Source of the DNA: Methylotuvimicrobium sp. KM2
GTDB lineage: Bacteria; Pseudomonadota; Gammaproteobacteria; Methylococcales; Methylomonadaceae
Length of the DNA: 64,000 nucleotides
NCBI RefSeq assembly: GCF_038051925.1
Contig: NZ_CP150634.1
Location: forward strand, 3,976,300-4,040,299
Reading direction: 5' to 3'
The notes under the pieces are model-generated. The model had not been told where the DNA came from. It made no database searches and was given only the letters and a program-made list of their open reading frames with translations. The translations under genes were made by a program, and so were the position numbers. Of the stretch, positions 15,525-25,399 are shown piece by piece; positions within the stretch are counted from its first letter, which is position 1, and each line of letters starts with the position of its first letter.

Positions 15525-18422
15525 ATGAAAAAAGGAAGCTTCACCGATTACCATGCTAAATACTACGCCTATGAATTGACCAAACAAACATCAGGTGAGA
15601 ATGTAGAGCGGCTTTCGACATCTCTGTTTGATGCTAGTGTCGATTTAAATCCCCATCAAATCGAAGCAGCTTTGTTTGCGTTACGATCCCCATTGTCAAA
15701 AGGTGTTGTACTAGCCGATGAAGTAGGCTTAGGTAAAACTATCGAAGCTGGTTTGGTTCTTTGTCAACTTTGGGCGGAACATAAACGAAATTTATTGATA
15801 ATTTGTCCCGCTTCGCTTCGTCGCCAATGGGCGGCTGAACTCACAGAAAAGTTTAATTTGCCTTGTGTCATTCTCGATGCAACTTCAACTCGACAGCAAA
15901 AAAAAGCAGGCATCTATAATCCTTTTCAACAAAAAAAAGTCATTATTCTTTCATATCACTACGCTTGCCGAGTAGAGGAAGAATTAGTTGCAGTGCCTTG
16001 GGATCTTGTCACGATTGATGAAGCGCATAAACTGCGCAATGCGCATCGATCGAGTAACCGAATGGGTCAAACGCTTCGGCGAGCATTGGCGGGTCGGCAA
16101 AAGCTGTTATTGACGGCAACCCCGCTTCAAAATAGCTTGATGGAGCTCTATGGTCTATCCACTTTAGTTGATGAGCAGTTATTTGGTGACGACAAAATAT
16201 TTCGTCAGCAATATATCAATGACAGTAGCCAATTACCGGAACTCAAAAATCGGCTCAATGGTTTTGTTAAACGTACGCTCAGAAAACAAGTTCTGGAATA
16301 TGTGCAATATACCGAGCGTCGAACCTTTACCCAGCCTTTCAACCCCAGCGACGACGAACAGCGCCTATACGATGCACTTTCCGCTTTTATGCTGCGGGAG
16401 GACTCATACGCATTGCCAAAACGGCAACGCCACTTAACCAATCTGATCTTACGGAAATTACTTGCCTCATCTACATTGGCAGTAACAGCAACGTTAGAGC
16501 GTATCTTGACTCGGCTTATTGCTCTCAAACAGCAAACCGCTCAAAGCAATGACGATTTTCTATCTGGACTCATTGCAAGCGAAGAATTGGAAGACGAATA
16601 TCTGGAAACGCTGGATGACGAAATACACGCATCAGAATCCAATGATGAAGAGATTGATCTCAAAGAAGAGATTGATCTCAAACAGTTGCAACTGGAAATA
16701 GATGAAATCAAGACATACATAGATTGGGGTAAAGCGATCCACACCGATGCCAAAACACAGCAATTAATCACCGCGCTGGAAACCGGATTTCGGGAAATGA
16801 AAAAAATGGGAGCCGCTCAAAAAGCCATTATCTTTACAGAGTCAAGGCGGACACAAGAATATTTAAAAGACTATTTAGAACAAAATGGTTTCCGAAACAA
16901 ACTAGTGACTTTCAACGGTACTAATACCGAAAGTCATGCGACTGAAGTTTATCAACAGTGGCTTAAAGCAAGCCAAGGTAGTGACAAAGTCACTGGTTCA
17001 AAACCTGTTGACCGCAGAACAGCACTCATTGAACGATTTCGCGATCATGCTGAAATTATGATCGCTACCGAAGCAGCAGCCGAAGGCGTTAATTTACAAT
17101 TCTGCTCGTTGGTTATCAATTATGATCTTCCTTGGAATCCACAACGAATCGAGCAACGTATTGGTCGTTGTCACCGTTATGGGCAAAAATTTGATGTGGT
17201 GGTGATTAACTTTCTCAATCAGCGCAATTACGCCGATCAGCGTGTGTTGGAGTTATTAACAGAGAAATTTAATTTATTTAACGGTGTTTTCGGGGCATCG
17301 GATGATGTATTAGGTAGTATTGAGTCTGGTGTCGATTTTGAAAAACGTATTCAAGATATTTATGACAACTGTCGAACGACTGAACAAATAGAAGCGGCTT
17401 TTGCACAGCTGCAAGCCGAACTAGAAAACGATATTAACCAACGGATTAAGCAAACTCAGCAATTATTGCTGGATAATTTTGATGAAGACATACACGATTT
17501 ACTTAAACTGCAACTGGATCAAGCCGAACAGCGTTTAGATAAAATCAGTCGCTGGTTCTGGGCCGTGACCCAATACCAATTACAAAATTCTGCTGAATTT
17601 GACGAATCAAATCATAGTTTTTTGTTGCAACATAAGGTTGTTGATGAAGCGCCGACTGGCCGTTATCAATTGATTCGTAGAAGCCAACATCAAAACGAAG
17701 TTTTATCCCAAGCCCATATTTATCGCTTAACGCATCCCCTAGGGGAATGGGTGCTAAGTACCGCGAAAACAAAACAAACACCCACTGCTGAGATTACTTT
17801 TGATTATGCTGCACATGGTGCCAAAATCACTGTTTTAGAAGATCTTTTAGAACAATCGGGTATTTTAAAATGCCAGCGTTATAGCATTGACGCATTGGAA
17901 CGCACCGAAGATCATCTGCTTTTTTCTGCGGAAACGCTGGCAGGCCAAGCTATTCCCGCAGAGACCGCCCAGAAAATGATGCAATTGCCTGCCGCATCAT
18001 GCCAGCACCAATCGTTAGATGAAAGTCCTTCAATCGAGCAATCGCTCATTTCAGCTCAGCATGACATAACCAAAATGGTTAATAGTCGAAATCTGGCTTT
18101 TTTCGAGGAAGAAGTGAACAAGCTTGATCATTGGGCCGATGATTTAAAATCCGGTTTGAAGCAGGGCATCAAAGAAATGGACAAGGAAATTAAAGAAGTA
18201 CGGCGTAACGCCAAAATAGCGCCGACATTGGAAGAAAAACTAGATTGGCAGAAGAAACAACGTGATCTGGAACGCGCTCGCAACAAAAAACGAAAAGAAT
18301 TGTTTGATCGGCAGGATGAAGTCGATGAACGTAGAGAAGCGCTCATAGAACAGTTGGAAAGTAAGCTGAATCAGAAGGAAGAAGTTGAAGATTTGTTTTT
18401 TATCCGCTGGAGTCTTAAATAG
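15525..18422 (+). CDS. SNF2-family helicase of a defence island
   Basis: The 965-residue superfamily 2 ATPase has Walker A ADEVGLGKTIEAG (about 64-76), DEAH in TIDEAHKLRN (about 163), motif III LLTATPLQNS (about 198), motif V ATEAAAEGVNLQFCS (about 516) and motif VI ERIGRCHRYGQ-like text (RIEQRIGRCHRYGQ, about 545). This is the RapA/SNF2 helicase-like group often found with DNA methyltransferases. A long, charged coiled-coil tail (about 860-950) is rich in Lys, Glu and Arg. It is followed by Abi_2, Mod and Res genes in the same direction, so a role as a DNA translocase of an anti-phage module is inferred. The ribosome binding site is weak. Confidence 0.9.
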   Translation: MKKGSFTDYHAKYYAYELTKQTSGENVERLSTSLFDASVDLNPHQIEAALFALRSPLSKGVVLADEVGLGKTIEAGLVLCQLWAEHKRNLLIICPASLRRQWAAELTEKFNLPCVILDATSTRQQKKAGIYNPFQQKKVIILSYHYACRVEEELVAVPWDLVTIDEAHKLRNAHRSSNRMGQTLRRALAGRQKLLLTATPLQNSLMELYGLSTLVDEQLFGDDKIFRQQYINDSSQLPELKNRLNGFVKRTLRKQVLEYVQYTERRTFTQPFNPSDDEQRLYDALSAFMLREDSYALPKRQRHLTNLILRKLLASSTLAVTATLERILTRLIALKQQTAQSNDDFLSGLIASEELEDEYLETLDDEIHASESNDEEIDLKEEIDLKQLQLEIDEIKTYIDWGKAIHTDAKTQQLITALETGFREMKKMGAAQKAIIFTESRRTQEYLKDYLEQNGFRNKLVTFNGTNTESHATEVYQQWLKASQGSDKVTGSKPVDRRTALIERFRDHAEIMIATEAAAEGVNLQFCSLVINYDLPWNPQRIEQRIGRCHRYGQKFDVVVINFLNQRNYADQRVLELLTEKFNLFNGVFGASDDVLGSIESGVDFEKRIQDIYDNCRTTEQIEAAFAQLQAELENDINQRIKQTQQLLLDNFDEDIHDLLKLQLDQAEQRLDKISRWFWAVTQYQLQNSAEFDESNHSFLLQHKVVDEAPTGRYQLIRRSQHQNEVLSQAHIYRLTHPLGEWVLSTAKTKQTPTAEITFDYAAHGAKITVLEDLLEQSGILKCQRYSIDALERTEDHLLFSAETLAGQAIPAETAQKMMQLPAASCQHQSLDESPSIEQSLISAQHDITKMVNSRNLAFFEEEVNKLDHWADDLKSGLKQGIKEMDKEIKEVRRNAKIAPTLEEKLDWQKKQRDLERARNKKRKELFDRQDEVDERREALIEQLESKLNQKEEVEDLFFIRWSLK

Positions 18423-18753
18423 TGAATAAATTGCTAGTTAATCATCTTTTAATAAAAAGCCCCGATGATTCTACCGAGGCTCTTTACCGATCGGGCATCC
18501 CCAGTCCAACTAACAGTATAAACCATTGTGGATACAAATCCGATAGATATCAGTATCTTGTAAAAAAATATTTGTTTTTATCTTTCAATGCATTAGCGTT
18601 CAATAAGCTAAAACAGCTTGATTTTGTACTGCAAACCACTAAAATAACGATCAACAATACCCCTCCCGCTTCCCGTAAGATCAGCGCACCGCGAGGGGTT
18701 ACTCGTTTCTGGCGACCTGAAAAATCCTTCGCAATCCTTGTTGGAGGCCAATT
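18423..18753 (+). other. Spacer between helicase and Abi gene
   Basis: No convincing gene is seen. A hairpin of the form AAAGCCCCG..CCGAGGCTCTTT (about 18457-18487) just after the helicase stop could terminate or attenuate transcription. The frame open across this spacer (GTG at 18422) has no family likeness. A GGAGG box at the end serves the Abi gene. Confidence 0.4.
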
Positions 18754-19692
18754 ATGAGTCGATCAGCCAGAAACAATCGCAATAAAATTCCTTACACCAA
18801 ACCTCCCATCAACTTTTCTGACCAGGTTTCTCAACTTGAAAGTCGAGGGTTATCGGTTGCTGATCACAGCAAAGCTGAGTTTTTTTTAAGCCAACTTAAC
18901 TATTATCGTATTGCCGCTTACTGCTTACCTTTTGAGCAGGATCACGCTACGCATCAATTTAAGCCTAACATTGGTTTCGATGATGTTCTTAATCTCTATA
19001 TTTTTGATCGCGAGTTACGGCTACTGGTATTGGATGCCATCGAGCGGATTGAAGTCTCATTACGTACGCAACTCGCTTATCATCTCAGTCACAATCATCA
19101 AACGGCACACCCTCATCTAAAACCCGAATTGTTTTTCAATCCTGTTATTTATGGGAAAAGTTTAAGCAATCTCGATACCGACATCAAACGCAGCCAAGAA
19201 GAGTTTATTAAACACCTGACGGGGAAATATGATGAACTGATGCCGCCTATTTGGGCCGTAGTTGAACTGATGACTATGGGGCAGCTTTCTAAATGGTTTG
19301 CCAACATTAAAACTCGAGCCGATCGCCAATCCATTAGCCGGATTTATCGCCTAGATGAAAAAATCATGACTTCATTCTGCGAACATTTGTCATTGGTTCG
19401 AAATCACGCCGCGCATCATGCCCGTTTATGGAACCGCGACTTTACCAAAACCCCCATGTTGCCGAGAAAGGGCGATAACGATTTGCTTAATAGTCTGTTT
19501 ACTTTGCCCGATAGCGATCGCCGCTTGCGCAAACTCTATAACACGTTTGTGATGTTGGCCTACTTGATGAATATTATTTGCGGTGAAAATCATTGGAAAG
19601 ACCGGTTGATTGAATTGATCGACCAGCACCGGATAGACACCGATAAAATGGGTTTTCCTACGGATTGGCAACAAAAACCTATTTGGCAATGA
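18754..19692 (+). CDS. Abi_2 (AbiD/AbiF-like) abortive infection protein
   Basis: The 312-residue protein matches the Abi_2/AbiD/AbiF family: N-terminal QVSQLESRGLSVADHSKAEF and LNYYRIAAYCLPF, then LYIFDRELRLLVLDAIERIE (about 90-109) and LRTQLAYHLSHN. A conserved HEPN-like RxxxxH segment follows in SLVRNHAAHHARLWNRDF (about 216-233). HEPN-type RxxxxH motifs are ribonuclease active sites, and AbiF-type proteins arrest infected cells. A GGAGG ribosome binding site lies 7 bases upstream. It is encoded between the SNF2 helicase and the methyltransferase, so it may be a backup toxin of the same module. A hairpin-forming repeat separates it from mod. Confidence 0.88.
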   Translation: MSRSARNNRNKIPYTKPPINFSDQVSQLESRGLSVADHSKAEFFLSQLNYYRIAAYCLPFEQDHATHQFKPNIGFDDVLNLYIFDRELRLLVLDAIERIEVSLRTQLAYHLSHNHQTAHPHLKPELFFNPVIYGKSLSNLDTDIKRSQEEFIKHLTGKYDELMPPIWAVVELMTMGQLSKWFANIKTRADRQSISRIYRLDEKIMTSFCEHLSLVRNHAAHHARLWNRDFTKTPMLPRKGDNDLLNSLFTLPDSDRRLRKLYNTFVMLAYLMNIICGENHWKDRLIELIDQHRIDTDKMGFPTDWQQKPIWQ

Positions 19693-19712
19693 GAGAGATG
19701 AAAATCATCAGT

Positions 19713-19783
19713 GTAGGTGCGAATTTATTCGCACAAAAAAAACAGAACAAAATTGATACCCGTGCGAATAAATTCGCACCTAC
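19713..19783. repeat. Perfect 22-bp inverted repeat upstream of mod
   Basis: gtaggtgcgaatttattcgc plus ac (19713-19734) is perfectly repeated in inverse at 19762-19783, separated by 27 bases. Each arm also contains the small palindrome gtgcgaa..ttcgcac. It is most likely a dispersed hairpin element, but its place 9 bases before the mod start could affect translation or message stability. Confidence 0.85.
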
Positions 19784-19792
19784 GGAGAAATA

Positions 19793-21430
19793 ATGAGCAA
19801 AACTAAACTGGAATTGACCTGGATCGGCAAGGATAAGCGGCCGAAGTTGGAACCTCGGATTTTATTGGAAGACCCGGAAAAATCCTATCATGCCAAACAT
19901 CGGGTCAGTGATAACGACCAGTTCGATAACAAGCTAATTTTTGGCGATAATCTGCTGGCGTTGAAAGCCTTGGAGCAGGAATATGCGGGTAAGGTGAAAT
20001 GTGTGTTTATCGATCCGCCCTATAATACCGGCAATGCTTTTGAGCATTATGACGATGGGTTGGAACATTCGATCTGGCTATCACTGATGAGAGATCGGCT
20101 GGAAATCATTCGTAATTTAATGTCCGATGACGGTTCTCTTTGGATAACTATTGATGATAATGAAGCGCATTATTTGAAGGTGTTATGTGATGAGATTTTT
20201 GGGCGTAATAATTTTGTAGCAAATGTAATGTGGGAAAAGAAATTTTCTCCACAAAATGATGCTAAGTGGCTAAGCATCAACCATGATCATATTCTAGTAT
20301 TTTCAAAGAATAAGGAAACTTGGCACCCTAATCTTTTAGCTCGTAGTCAAAAACAAGAAAAAAACTTCAAGAATCCAGATAACGACCCGAGAGGAGCATG
20401 GAGTTCAGCAGATTACACATGTGCAAAATCGAAAGATGAGCGACCTAATCTTTATTATCCAATTGTAAATCCAAATACAAATGAAGAAGTATGGCCTAAA
20501 CCAATTAGGGTTTGGGCTTTTGATAAAAAGTCACACGAAAAAAACGTTGCCAATAATCTGATTTGGTGGGGAAAAAATGGAAAAAACCCTGTGCCACGTT
20601 TAAAAAAATTTGCTAACAAAGTTCGAAGTGGCACTGTGCCAACTACAGTTTGGAAGCACGAAGAGGTTGGAAATAACCAAGCAGCAAAAAAGGAAGTAAT
20701 TTCGTTTAATAAAACAGACCCTTTTGCAACACCAAAACCAGAAACTCTATTAGAGAAAATTATCCATATTGCCTCAAACCCAGGTGATCTTATCCTTGAT
20801 TCCTTTGCCGGTTCCGGCACTACTGGTGCAGTTGCCCATAAAATGGGCCGCCGCTGGATCATGGTTGAATTAGGTGAACACTGCCATACCCATATCATTC
20901 CCCGCCTGCAAAAAGTCATCGACGGCGAAGACCAGGGCGGCATTTCCAAAGCGGTCAACTGGCAGGGTGGCGGCGGTTTCCGTTATTACAGCCTGGCGCC
21001 CTCGTTGCTGGAAAAAGACCGCTGGGGCAACTGGGTGATCAATAAAGCCTACAATCCGGCGATGTTGGCGGAAGCCTTGTGCAAACTGGAAGGTTTCACT
21101 TATGCGCCATCGGACAGCCAATGGTGGAATCACGGTTATTCGACAGAACAGGATTTTATTTATGTCACCACGCAAAACCTGTCTGTCGAACAATTACAGG
21201 AACTCTCTGAAGAAGTCGGCGGTGATCGTTCGTTGTTGGTCTGCTGCGCTGCATTCCGTTGCAAAGCCGATCGTTTTCCCAACCTGACTTTGAAGAAAAT
21301 CCCCAAAATGGTCATGTCCCGTTGTGAATGGGCGCATGATGATTACAGTTTAAATGTCGCTAACCTGCCGCAAATGGAACAACCCGATGCGGAACCGGTG
21401 CAAAACGATTTATATGGAGATGACGAATGA
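19793..21430 (+). CDS. mod: Type III-like N6-adenine DNA methyltransferase (Mod)
   Basis: The 545-residue beta-class adenine methyltransferase has the catalytic motif IV DPPYNTG (74-80) ahead of the AdoMet-binding motif I LDSFAGSGTTGAVAHK (about 335-350). A variable central region between the two should set target recognition, followed by a C-terminal domain. A GGAG box precedes the ATG. The stop overlaps the res start (ATGA), the usual type III Mod-Res arrangement. Because res is interrupted, Mod may now act as an orphan methylase. Length and motif order support Mod; the target sequence cannot be read from sequence alone. Confidence 0.92.
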   Translation: MSKTKLELTWIGKDKRPKLEPRILLEDPEKSYHAKHRVSDNDQFDNKLIFGDNLLALKALEQEYAGKVKCVFIDPPYNTGNAFEHYDDGLEHSIWLSLMRDRLEIIRNLMSDDGSLWITIDDNEAHYLKVLCDEIFGRNNFVANVMWEKKFSPQNDAKWLSINHDHILVFSKNKETWHPNLLARSQKQEKNFKNPDNDPRGAWSSADYTCAKSKDERPNLYYPIVNPNTNEEVWPKPIRVWAFDKKSHEKNVANNLIWWGKNGKNPVPRLKKFANKVRSGTVPTTVWKHEEVGNNQAAKKEVISFNKTDPFATPKPETLLEKIIHIASNPGDLILDSFAGSGTTGAVAHKMGRRWIMVELGEHCHTHIIPRLQKVIDGEDQGGISKAVNWQGGGGFRYYSLAPSLLEKDRWGNWVINKAYNPAMLAEALCKLEGFTYAPSDSQWWNHGYSTEQDFIYVTTQNLSVEQLQELSEEVGGDRSLLVCCAAFRCKADRFPNLTLKKIPKMVMSRCEWAHDDYSLNVANLPQMEQPDAEPVQNDLYGDDE

Positions 21431-23259
21431 ATAGCCGTGTTTTGAATAATGTGTCGGGTCGTTTGAGTTTACGCAGTCCGCAACGTGAATCGCTGGAAGC
21501 GTTGGCAAATGCTTTAGAGTCAGCGCCGGATATGCTGAATCCGAAACGGGATGTTGAAGCGATTTTACAATCGTTGAAATCTCAGTTTCCCACCTTGGCC
21601 GATTTTGAACGTGAGTTTCCGTCGTTGTGCTTCGCGTTAGCGACGGGTGTCGGCAAAACTCGCTTGATGGGGGCGTTTATTAGTTATTTATACATGGCTA
21701 AGGGTATACAGAATTTTTTTGTGTTAGCGCCCAATTTAACCATTTATAACAAACTGATTCAGGATTTTACCCCTAATACGCAAAAGTATGTGTTTAAAGG
21801 TATTGCTGAATTTTCGACTAACACACCTAAGATCATTACAGGTGATGATTATGAGATAAAAGGTCGTGCTTTCGATGCGTTTACGTCTATTTCCATCAAT
21901 ATTTTTAATATTTCCAAGATCAATTCCGAGGTGCGCGGGGGTAAATCGCCGCGAATAAAGCGCTTATCTGAATATTTAGGCGACAGTTATTTTAATTATT
22001 TGGCTCAGTTACCGGATTTGGTGTTGCTAATGGATGAGTCGCACCGATACCGAGCCAGTGCGGGTGTACGCGCACTCAACGAACTGAATCCGTTATTTGG
22101 TTTGGAGCTGACGGCGACGCCCTTTGTGGAAAGTAACCGCGGCGCAGTGCCGTTTAAAAATGTCGTCGTGGATTATCCTCTCGCCCGTGCCATGGATGAT
22201 GGTTTTGTGAAAGAACCTGCTGTCGTCACTCAGCGTAATTTCGATGCCAAGAATTATACGAAAGAGGAAGTGGAAACCATTAAATTGATGGATGGTATTC
22301 GTTTACATGAATCGACAAAAGTCGAATTATTGACCTATGCCCACGAAAATGATGTTAGAGTCGTTAAGCCGTTTATGCTGGTCATCGCCCGAGATACCAC
22401 GCATGCCGCTTCATTATTCAAACTAATGGAATCGGATGAGTTTTTTGCCGGGCGTTATCGCGGCAAAATCATTCAGGTCGACAGTAGCCAATCCGGCGCT
22501 GCCGAGGAAGAAATGATTACCCGTTTATTGGCGGTGGAAAGTGTCGATGAGCCAACCGAAGTGGTCATTCATGTCAACATGCTGAAGGAAGGCTGGGATG
22601 TTACCAATTTATACACCATCGCACCTTTACGAGCCGCTAATGCCAGAACCCTGATAGAACAGTCAATTGGCCGTGGTCTGCGTTTGCCTTATGGTAAAAG
22701 AACGGGGGTTGCGCCGGTCGATCGTTTGAATATTGTTGCGCATGATCGTTTTCAGGAAATTATCGATGAAGCGAATAATCCTGAAAATCCGTTACGATTA
22801 AAACAGGTCATCTTGGATGCGCCGGAAAATGAAGAAACGACGGAAAGTATTGAAATCGTCTCCAACGTGGACAGTTTGATTGCAGGGACTGTCAATACCG
22901 GCAGCAAGGGGACTGTTTATCCTTCTTCGGATTCAGCTAAACCGATATTTAATGGCGTGGCTGAAACCGAAGTGGCAAAAGTGGCCTTGCATGTCATCAA
23001 TCAGTATCAGCATAAACCCGCTCAAATTCCGACCAGTCAATCATTATTGAGTGAAGAGGTGCAAAAGGAGTTGGTTTCAGCCGTAACCGAGCAGTTGACG
23101 GGACAGCAGCAATCATTATTTGCCGAGGAAGAAAAAGTCGATCTGGCTGCCGTGGTGTCCAAGACCACAGAATTAATGGTGCAAAATACCATCGATATCC
23201 CTCGTGTTGTCGTCGTTCCGAAAGGCGAGGTGACCTATCCCACCTTTAACATTTTCTAG
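21427..23259 (+). pseudogene. res: Type III restriction subunit Res, N-terminal part (interrupted)
   Basis: The 610-residue fragment contains the SF2 helicase half of Res: Walker A FALATGVGKTRLMGAF (about 69-84), DESHRYRASAG (about 202), LELTATPF (about 228), and the helicase C domain with KEGWDVTNLYTIAPLRA and EQSIGRGLRLPYG (about 418). It stops at TAG just after GEVTYPTFNIF, about 150 bases before an IS1634-family transposase gene. The matching C-terminal part starts at about 25400. It overlaps mod by 4 bases. Without the nuclease half it may still be made as a stable helicase fragment, but restriction is probably lost unless the two pieces reassociate. Confidence 0.88.
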
Positions 23260-23329
23260 TAAATATCTATCATTCGCAAAAATTATTAATTTTTTAACTA
23301 ATTGATATCATTGGGCTATAAAAATCGAC

Positions 23330-25380
23330 TTCCTCGAAAATGGCTAATGTAGTGCCATAAAATGCCTTAGGCATCTTGCGCCGCCTCGCGGTTTGCGCTA
23401 AGTTGACGGCATGTTTATTCGACGCACTCAAACCCGCTGCAGAGCCACCGGCGAACCTCATGAGACTTATCGACTGGTTCATTCCGAACGCATCGGTCAA
23501 AAAGTTAAACAGGTCACACTGCTGAATCTAGGCCGGCATTTTTCGATCCAGCCCACTTTTTGGCCGGCCTTATGTCGCCGTGTCCTGGAGTTGTTATCGT
23601 TGCAAACGAGTTTATTCGATCCGGACTTACCTCAGACGGTGGCCTTGGCCGCGGAACATATCGCCGCGCGCTTGTTGGCGGAAAGCGCGCCATTGCTCGT
23701 GAGGCTTTCGTTGATCCCGACCCCAGCCATGAGTGTCGTCAATGAAGCCGCACAGGCGGCTTCGGAATCGGTCTCGTCGGAGCCACCGGAGTCCCGGACT
23801 CCCGCTGAAATATATACCATTGATGCGAACTCGCTGGAATTAGCGAGGCCCCGTTCGATCGGTGTCGAGCAGGTCGGTTTGGCGGCGATGGACTTGGTCA
23901 ATTTTACCTCGCTGCTGATGGGACTGGGTCTCTCCGGGCCGATACGGGCGGCGGTCGTGGGTTCGATCATCGGGCGCATGGCAGCGCCGGCTTCTGAGGC
24001 CGCCACGCACCGTTGGCTAGGTCAGCGCAGCGGTTTGGGCGAGCTGTTGGACGTCGATTTCGAACGCATGAAGCCGATCACGTTGTATCGGGCTTCAGAC
24101 GCTTTGATGAAGCACCGGGACGTCATCGAACGCACGCTGTTCAACCGGGTGCACGATCTGTTCGGTTTCGAGACCACGGTTACCTTATACGACTTGACCA
24201 ATACCTACTTCGAAGGCACGGCGGCCGCCAATCCGAAAGCGCAACGGGGCCGCTCCAAAGAAAAGCGCCGCGACTGTCCACTGGTCACGCTGGGCTTGGT
24301 GCTCGATGGCAGCGGCTTCGTCCGCCGTTCCCAGACCTTCGACGGCAATGCCTCGGAAGGCAAGACCTTGGCCGAGATGCTCAAAGACCTCGGTGCACCA
24401 CCCGGCGCCTTGGTGGTCATGGACGCAGGCATCGCCACGGAAGCCAATCTCACCTGGCTGCGCGAACACGGTTACCGCTATCTGGTCGTCAGCCGCGAAC
24501 GCGCTCGGCAATTCGAAGCCGACACCGCGATCCCGATCGAAACCGCCGCCGGCTCCGCCGTCCACATCCAGCGCATCGACGACAGCGAACACCAAGAAGT
24601 GCGCTTGTATTGCTACTCCGAACAGCGCGAACAAAAAGAGCGCGGCATCAATCAACACCTGTGCGAGCGCTTCGAAGCCGGATTACAAAAAATCGCCGAC
24701 GGCCTCCACAAGCCTCGCGCCGAAAAGCGCCTCGACAAACTGCAACAGCGCATCGGTCGGCTCCAAGAAAAATACCACGGTATCGGCCAGCATTACACGA
24801 TCGAACTGACCCCGGATGAGACCGGCGAAAAAGTCATCGGCCTGACCTGGTCGAAACAGCCCAAAGCCGGCAGCCGCCTGAGCCATCCCGGCGTCTATTG
24901 CCTCCGCAGTAACGAAACGCAATGGGATGCTGAAAAACTGTGGCGCACCTATATCATGCTCACCGACCTGGAAGCGGTGTTTCGTAGCCTTAAATCCGAA
25001 CTCGGGCTTCGTCCGGTCTACCATCACAAAGAAGTCCGCGTCGACGGCCATTTGTTCATCACCGTCCTGGCCTATCAGTTCGTGCAAATCATCCGCCGGC
25101 AACTGAAAGAACACGGCATTCACGACCGCTGGTCCACACTGCGCGACATCTTGTCCGTTCAGCAGCGCGTCACCGCCTCCTTCCGGCGCGCCGACGGCGG
25201 TATTCTGCACATCCGCAAAAGCACACAACCGGAAGCGGAATTAGCACGGATTTACCACACATTGGGCCTTGACCCGCTTCCTGGAGGTGTACAAAAAACT
25301 CTACTATAGATCGAATTACGCTTAAAAAACGCCTATGTAGTGCCTTACGGTCATTTATGATCCAATAAAATATTGATTCA
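23330..25380 (+). mobile_element. IS1634-family insertion sequence within res (ends approximate)
   Basis: The element surrounds the transposase gene 23411-25309 and separates the two res pieces. The ends could not be fixed. Weak candidate inverted ends are attgggctataaa (about 23311) and the complement of tttatgatccaat (about 25355-25367), with attgat outside each. Direct copies of atgtagtgcc lie near both ends (23346 and 25335). GC content is visibly higher than in the surrounding island genes. Confidence 0.7.
23411..25309 (+). CDS. IS1634-family DDE transposase
   Basis: The 632-residue protein has the IS1634/IS4-superfamily layout: an N-terminal domain (RTQTRCRATGEPHETYRLVH), then VTLYDLTNTYFEGTA with the first catalytic Asp (about 260). 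VVMDAGIATEANLTWLREHG follows with the second (about 337), and the YREK-like region near IMLTDLEAVFRSLKSELGLR (about 515) holds the Glu. The frame is intact from ATG to stop, so the element may be active. It lies in the same direction as the broken res gene. Codon use is GC-rich compared with mod and res, consistent with recent arrival. Confidence 0.92.
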   Translation: MFIRRTQTRCRATGEPHETYRLVHSERIGQKVKQVTLLNLGRHFSIQPTFWPALCRRVLELLSLQTSLFDPDLPQTVALAAEHIAARLLAESAPLLVRLSLIPTPAMSVVNEAAQAASESVSSEPPESRTPAEIYTIDANSLELARPRSIGVEQVGLAAMDLVNFTSLLMGLGLSGPIRAAVVGSIIGRMAAPASEAATHRWLGQRSGLGELLDVDFERMKPITLYRASDALMKHRDVIERTLFNRVHDLFGFETTVTLYDLTNTYFEGTAAANPKAQRGRSKEKRRDCPLVTLGLVLDGSGFVRRSQTFDGNASEGKTLAEMLKDLGAPPGALVVMDAGIATEANLTWLREHGYRYLVVSRERARQFEADTAIPIETAAGSAVHIQRIDDSEHQEVRLYCYSEQREQKERGINQHLCERFEAGLQKIADGLHKPRAEKRLDKLQQRIGRLQEKYHGIGQHYTIELTPDETGEKVIGLTWSKQPKAGSRLSHPGVYCLRSNETQWDAEKLWRTYIMLTDLEAVFRSLKSELGLRPVYHHKEVRVDGHLFITVLAYQFVQIIRRQLKEHGIHDRWSTLRDILSVQQRVTASFRRADGGILHIRKSTQPEAELARIYHTLGLDPLPGGVQKTLL

Positions 25381-25399
25381 TAAAGAGTTTTAAAGTTAG

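Noticed and set aside
18422..18757. 111-codon frame between helicase and Abi gene
   Set aside because: Starts at a GTG inside the helicase stop, low-complexity composition, no recognisable domain and overlaps the Abi start; treated as spacer.
15525..23259. DISARM system
   Set aside because: SNF2-like helicase and adenine methylase are present, but none of the hallmark drmA, drmB or drmC genes. Mod overlaps a type III-like Res instead.
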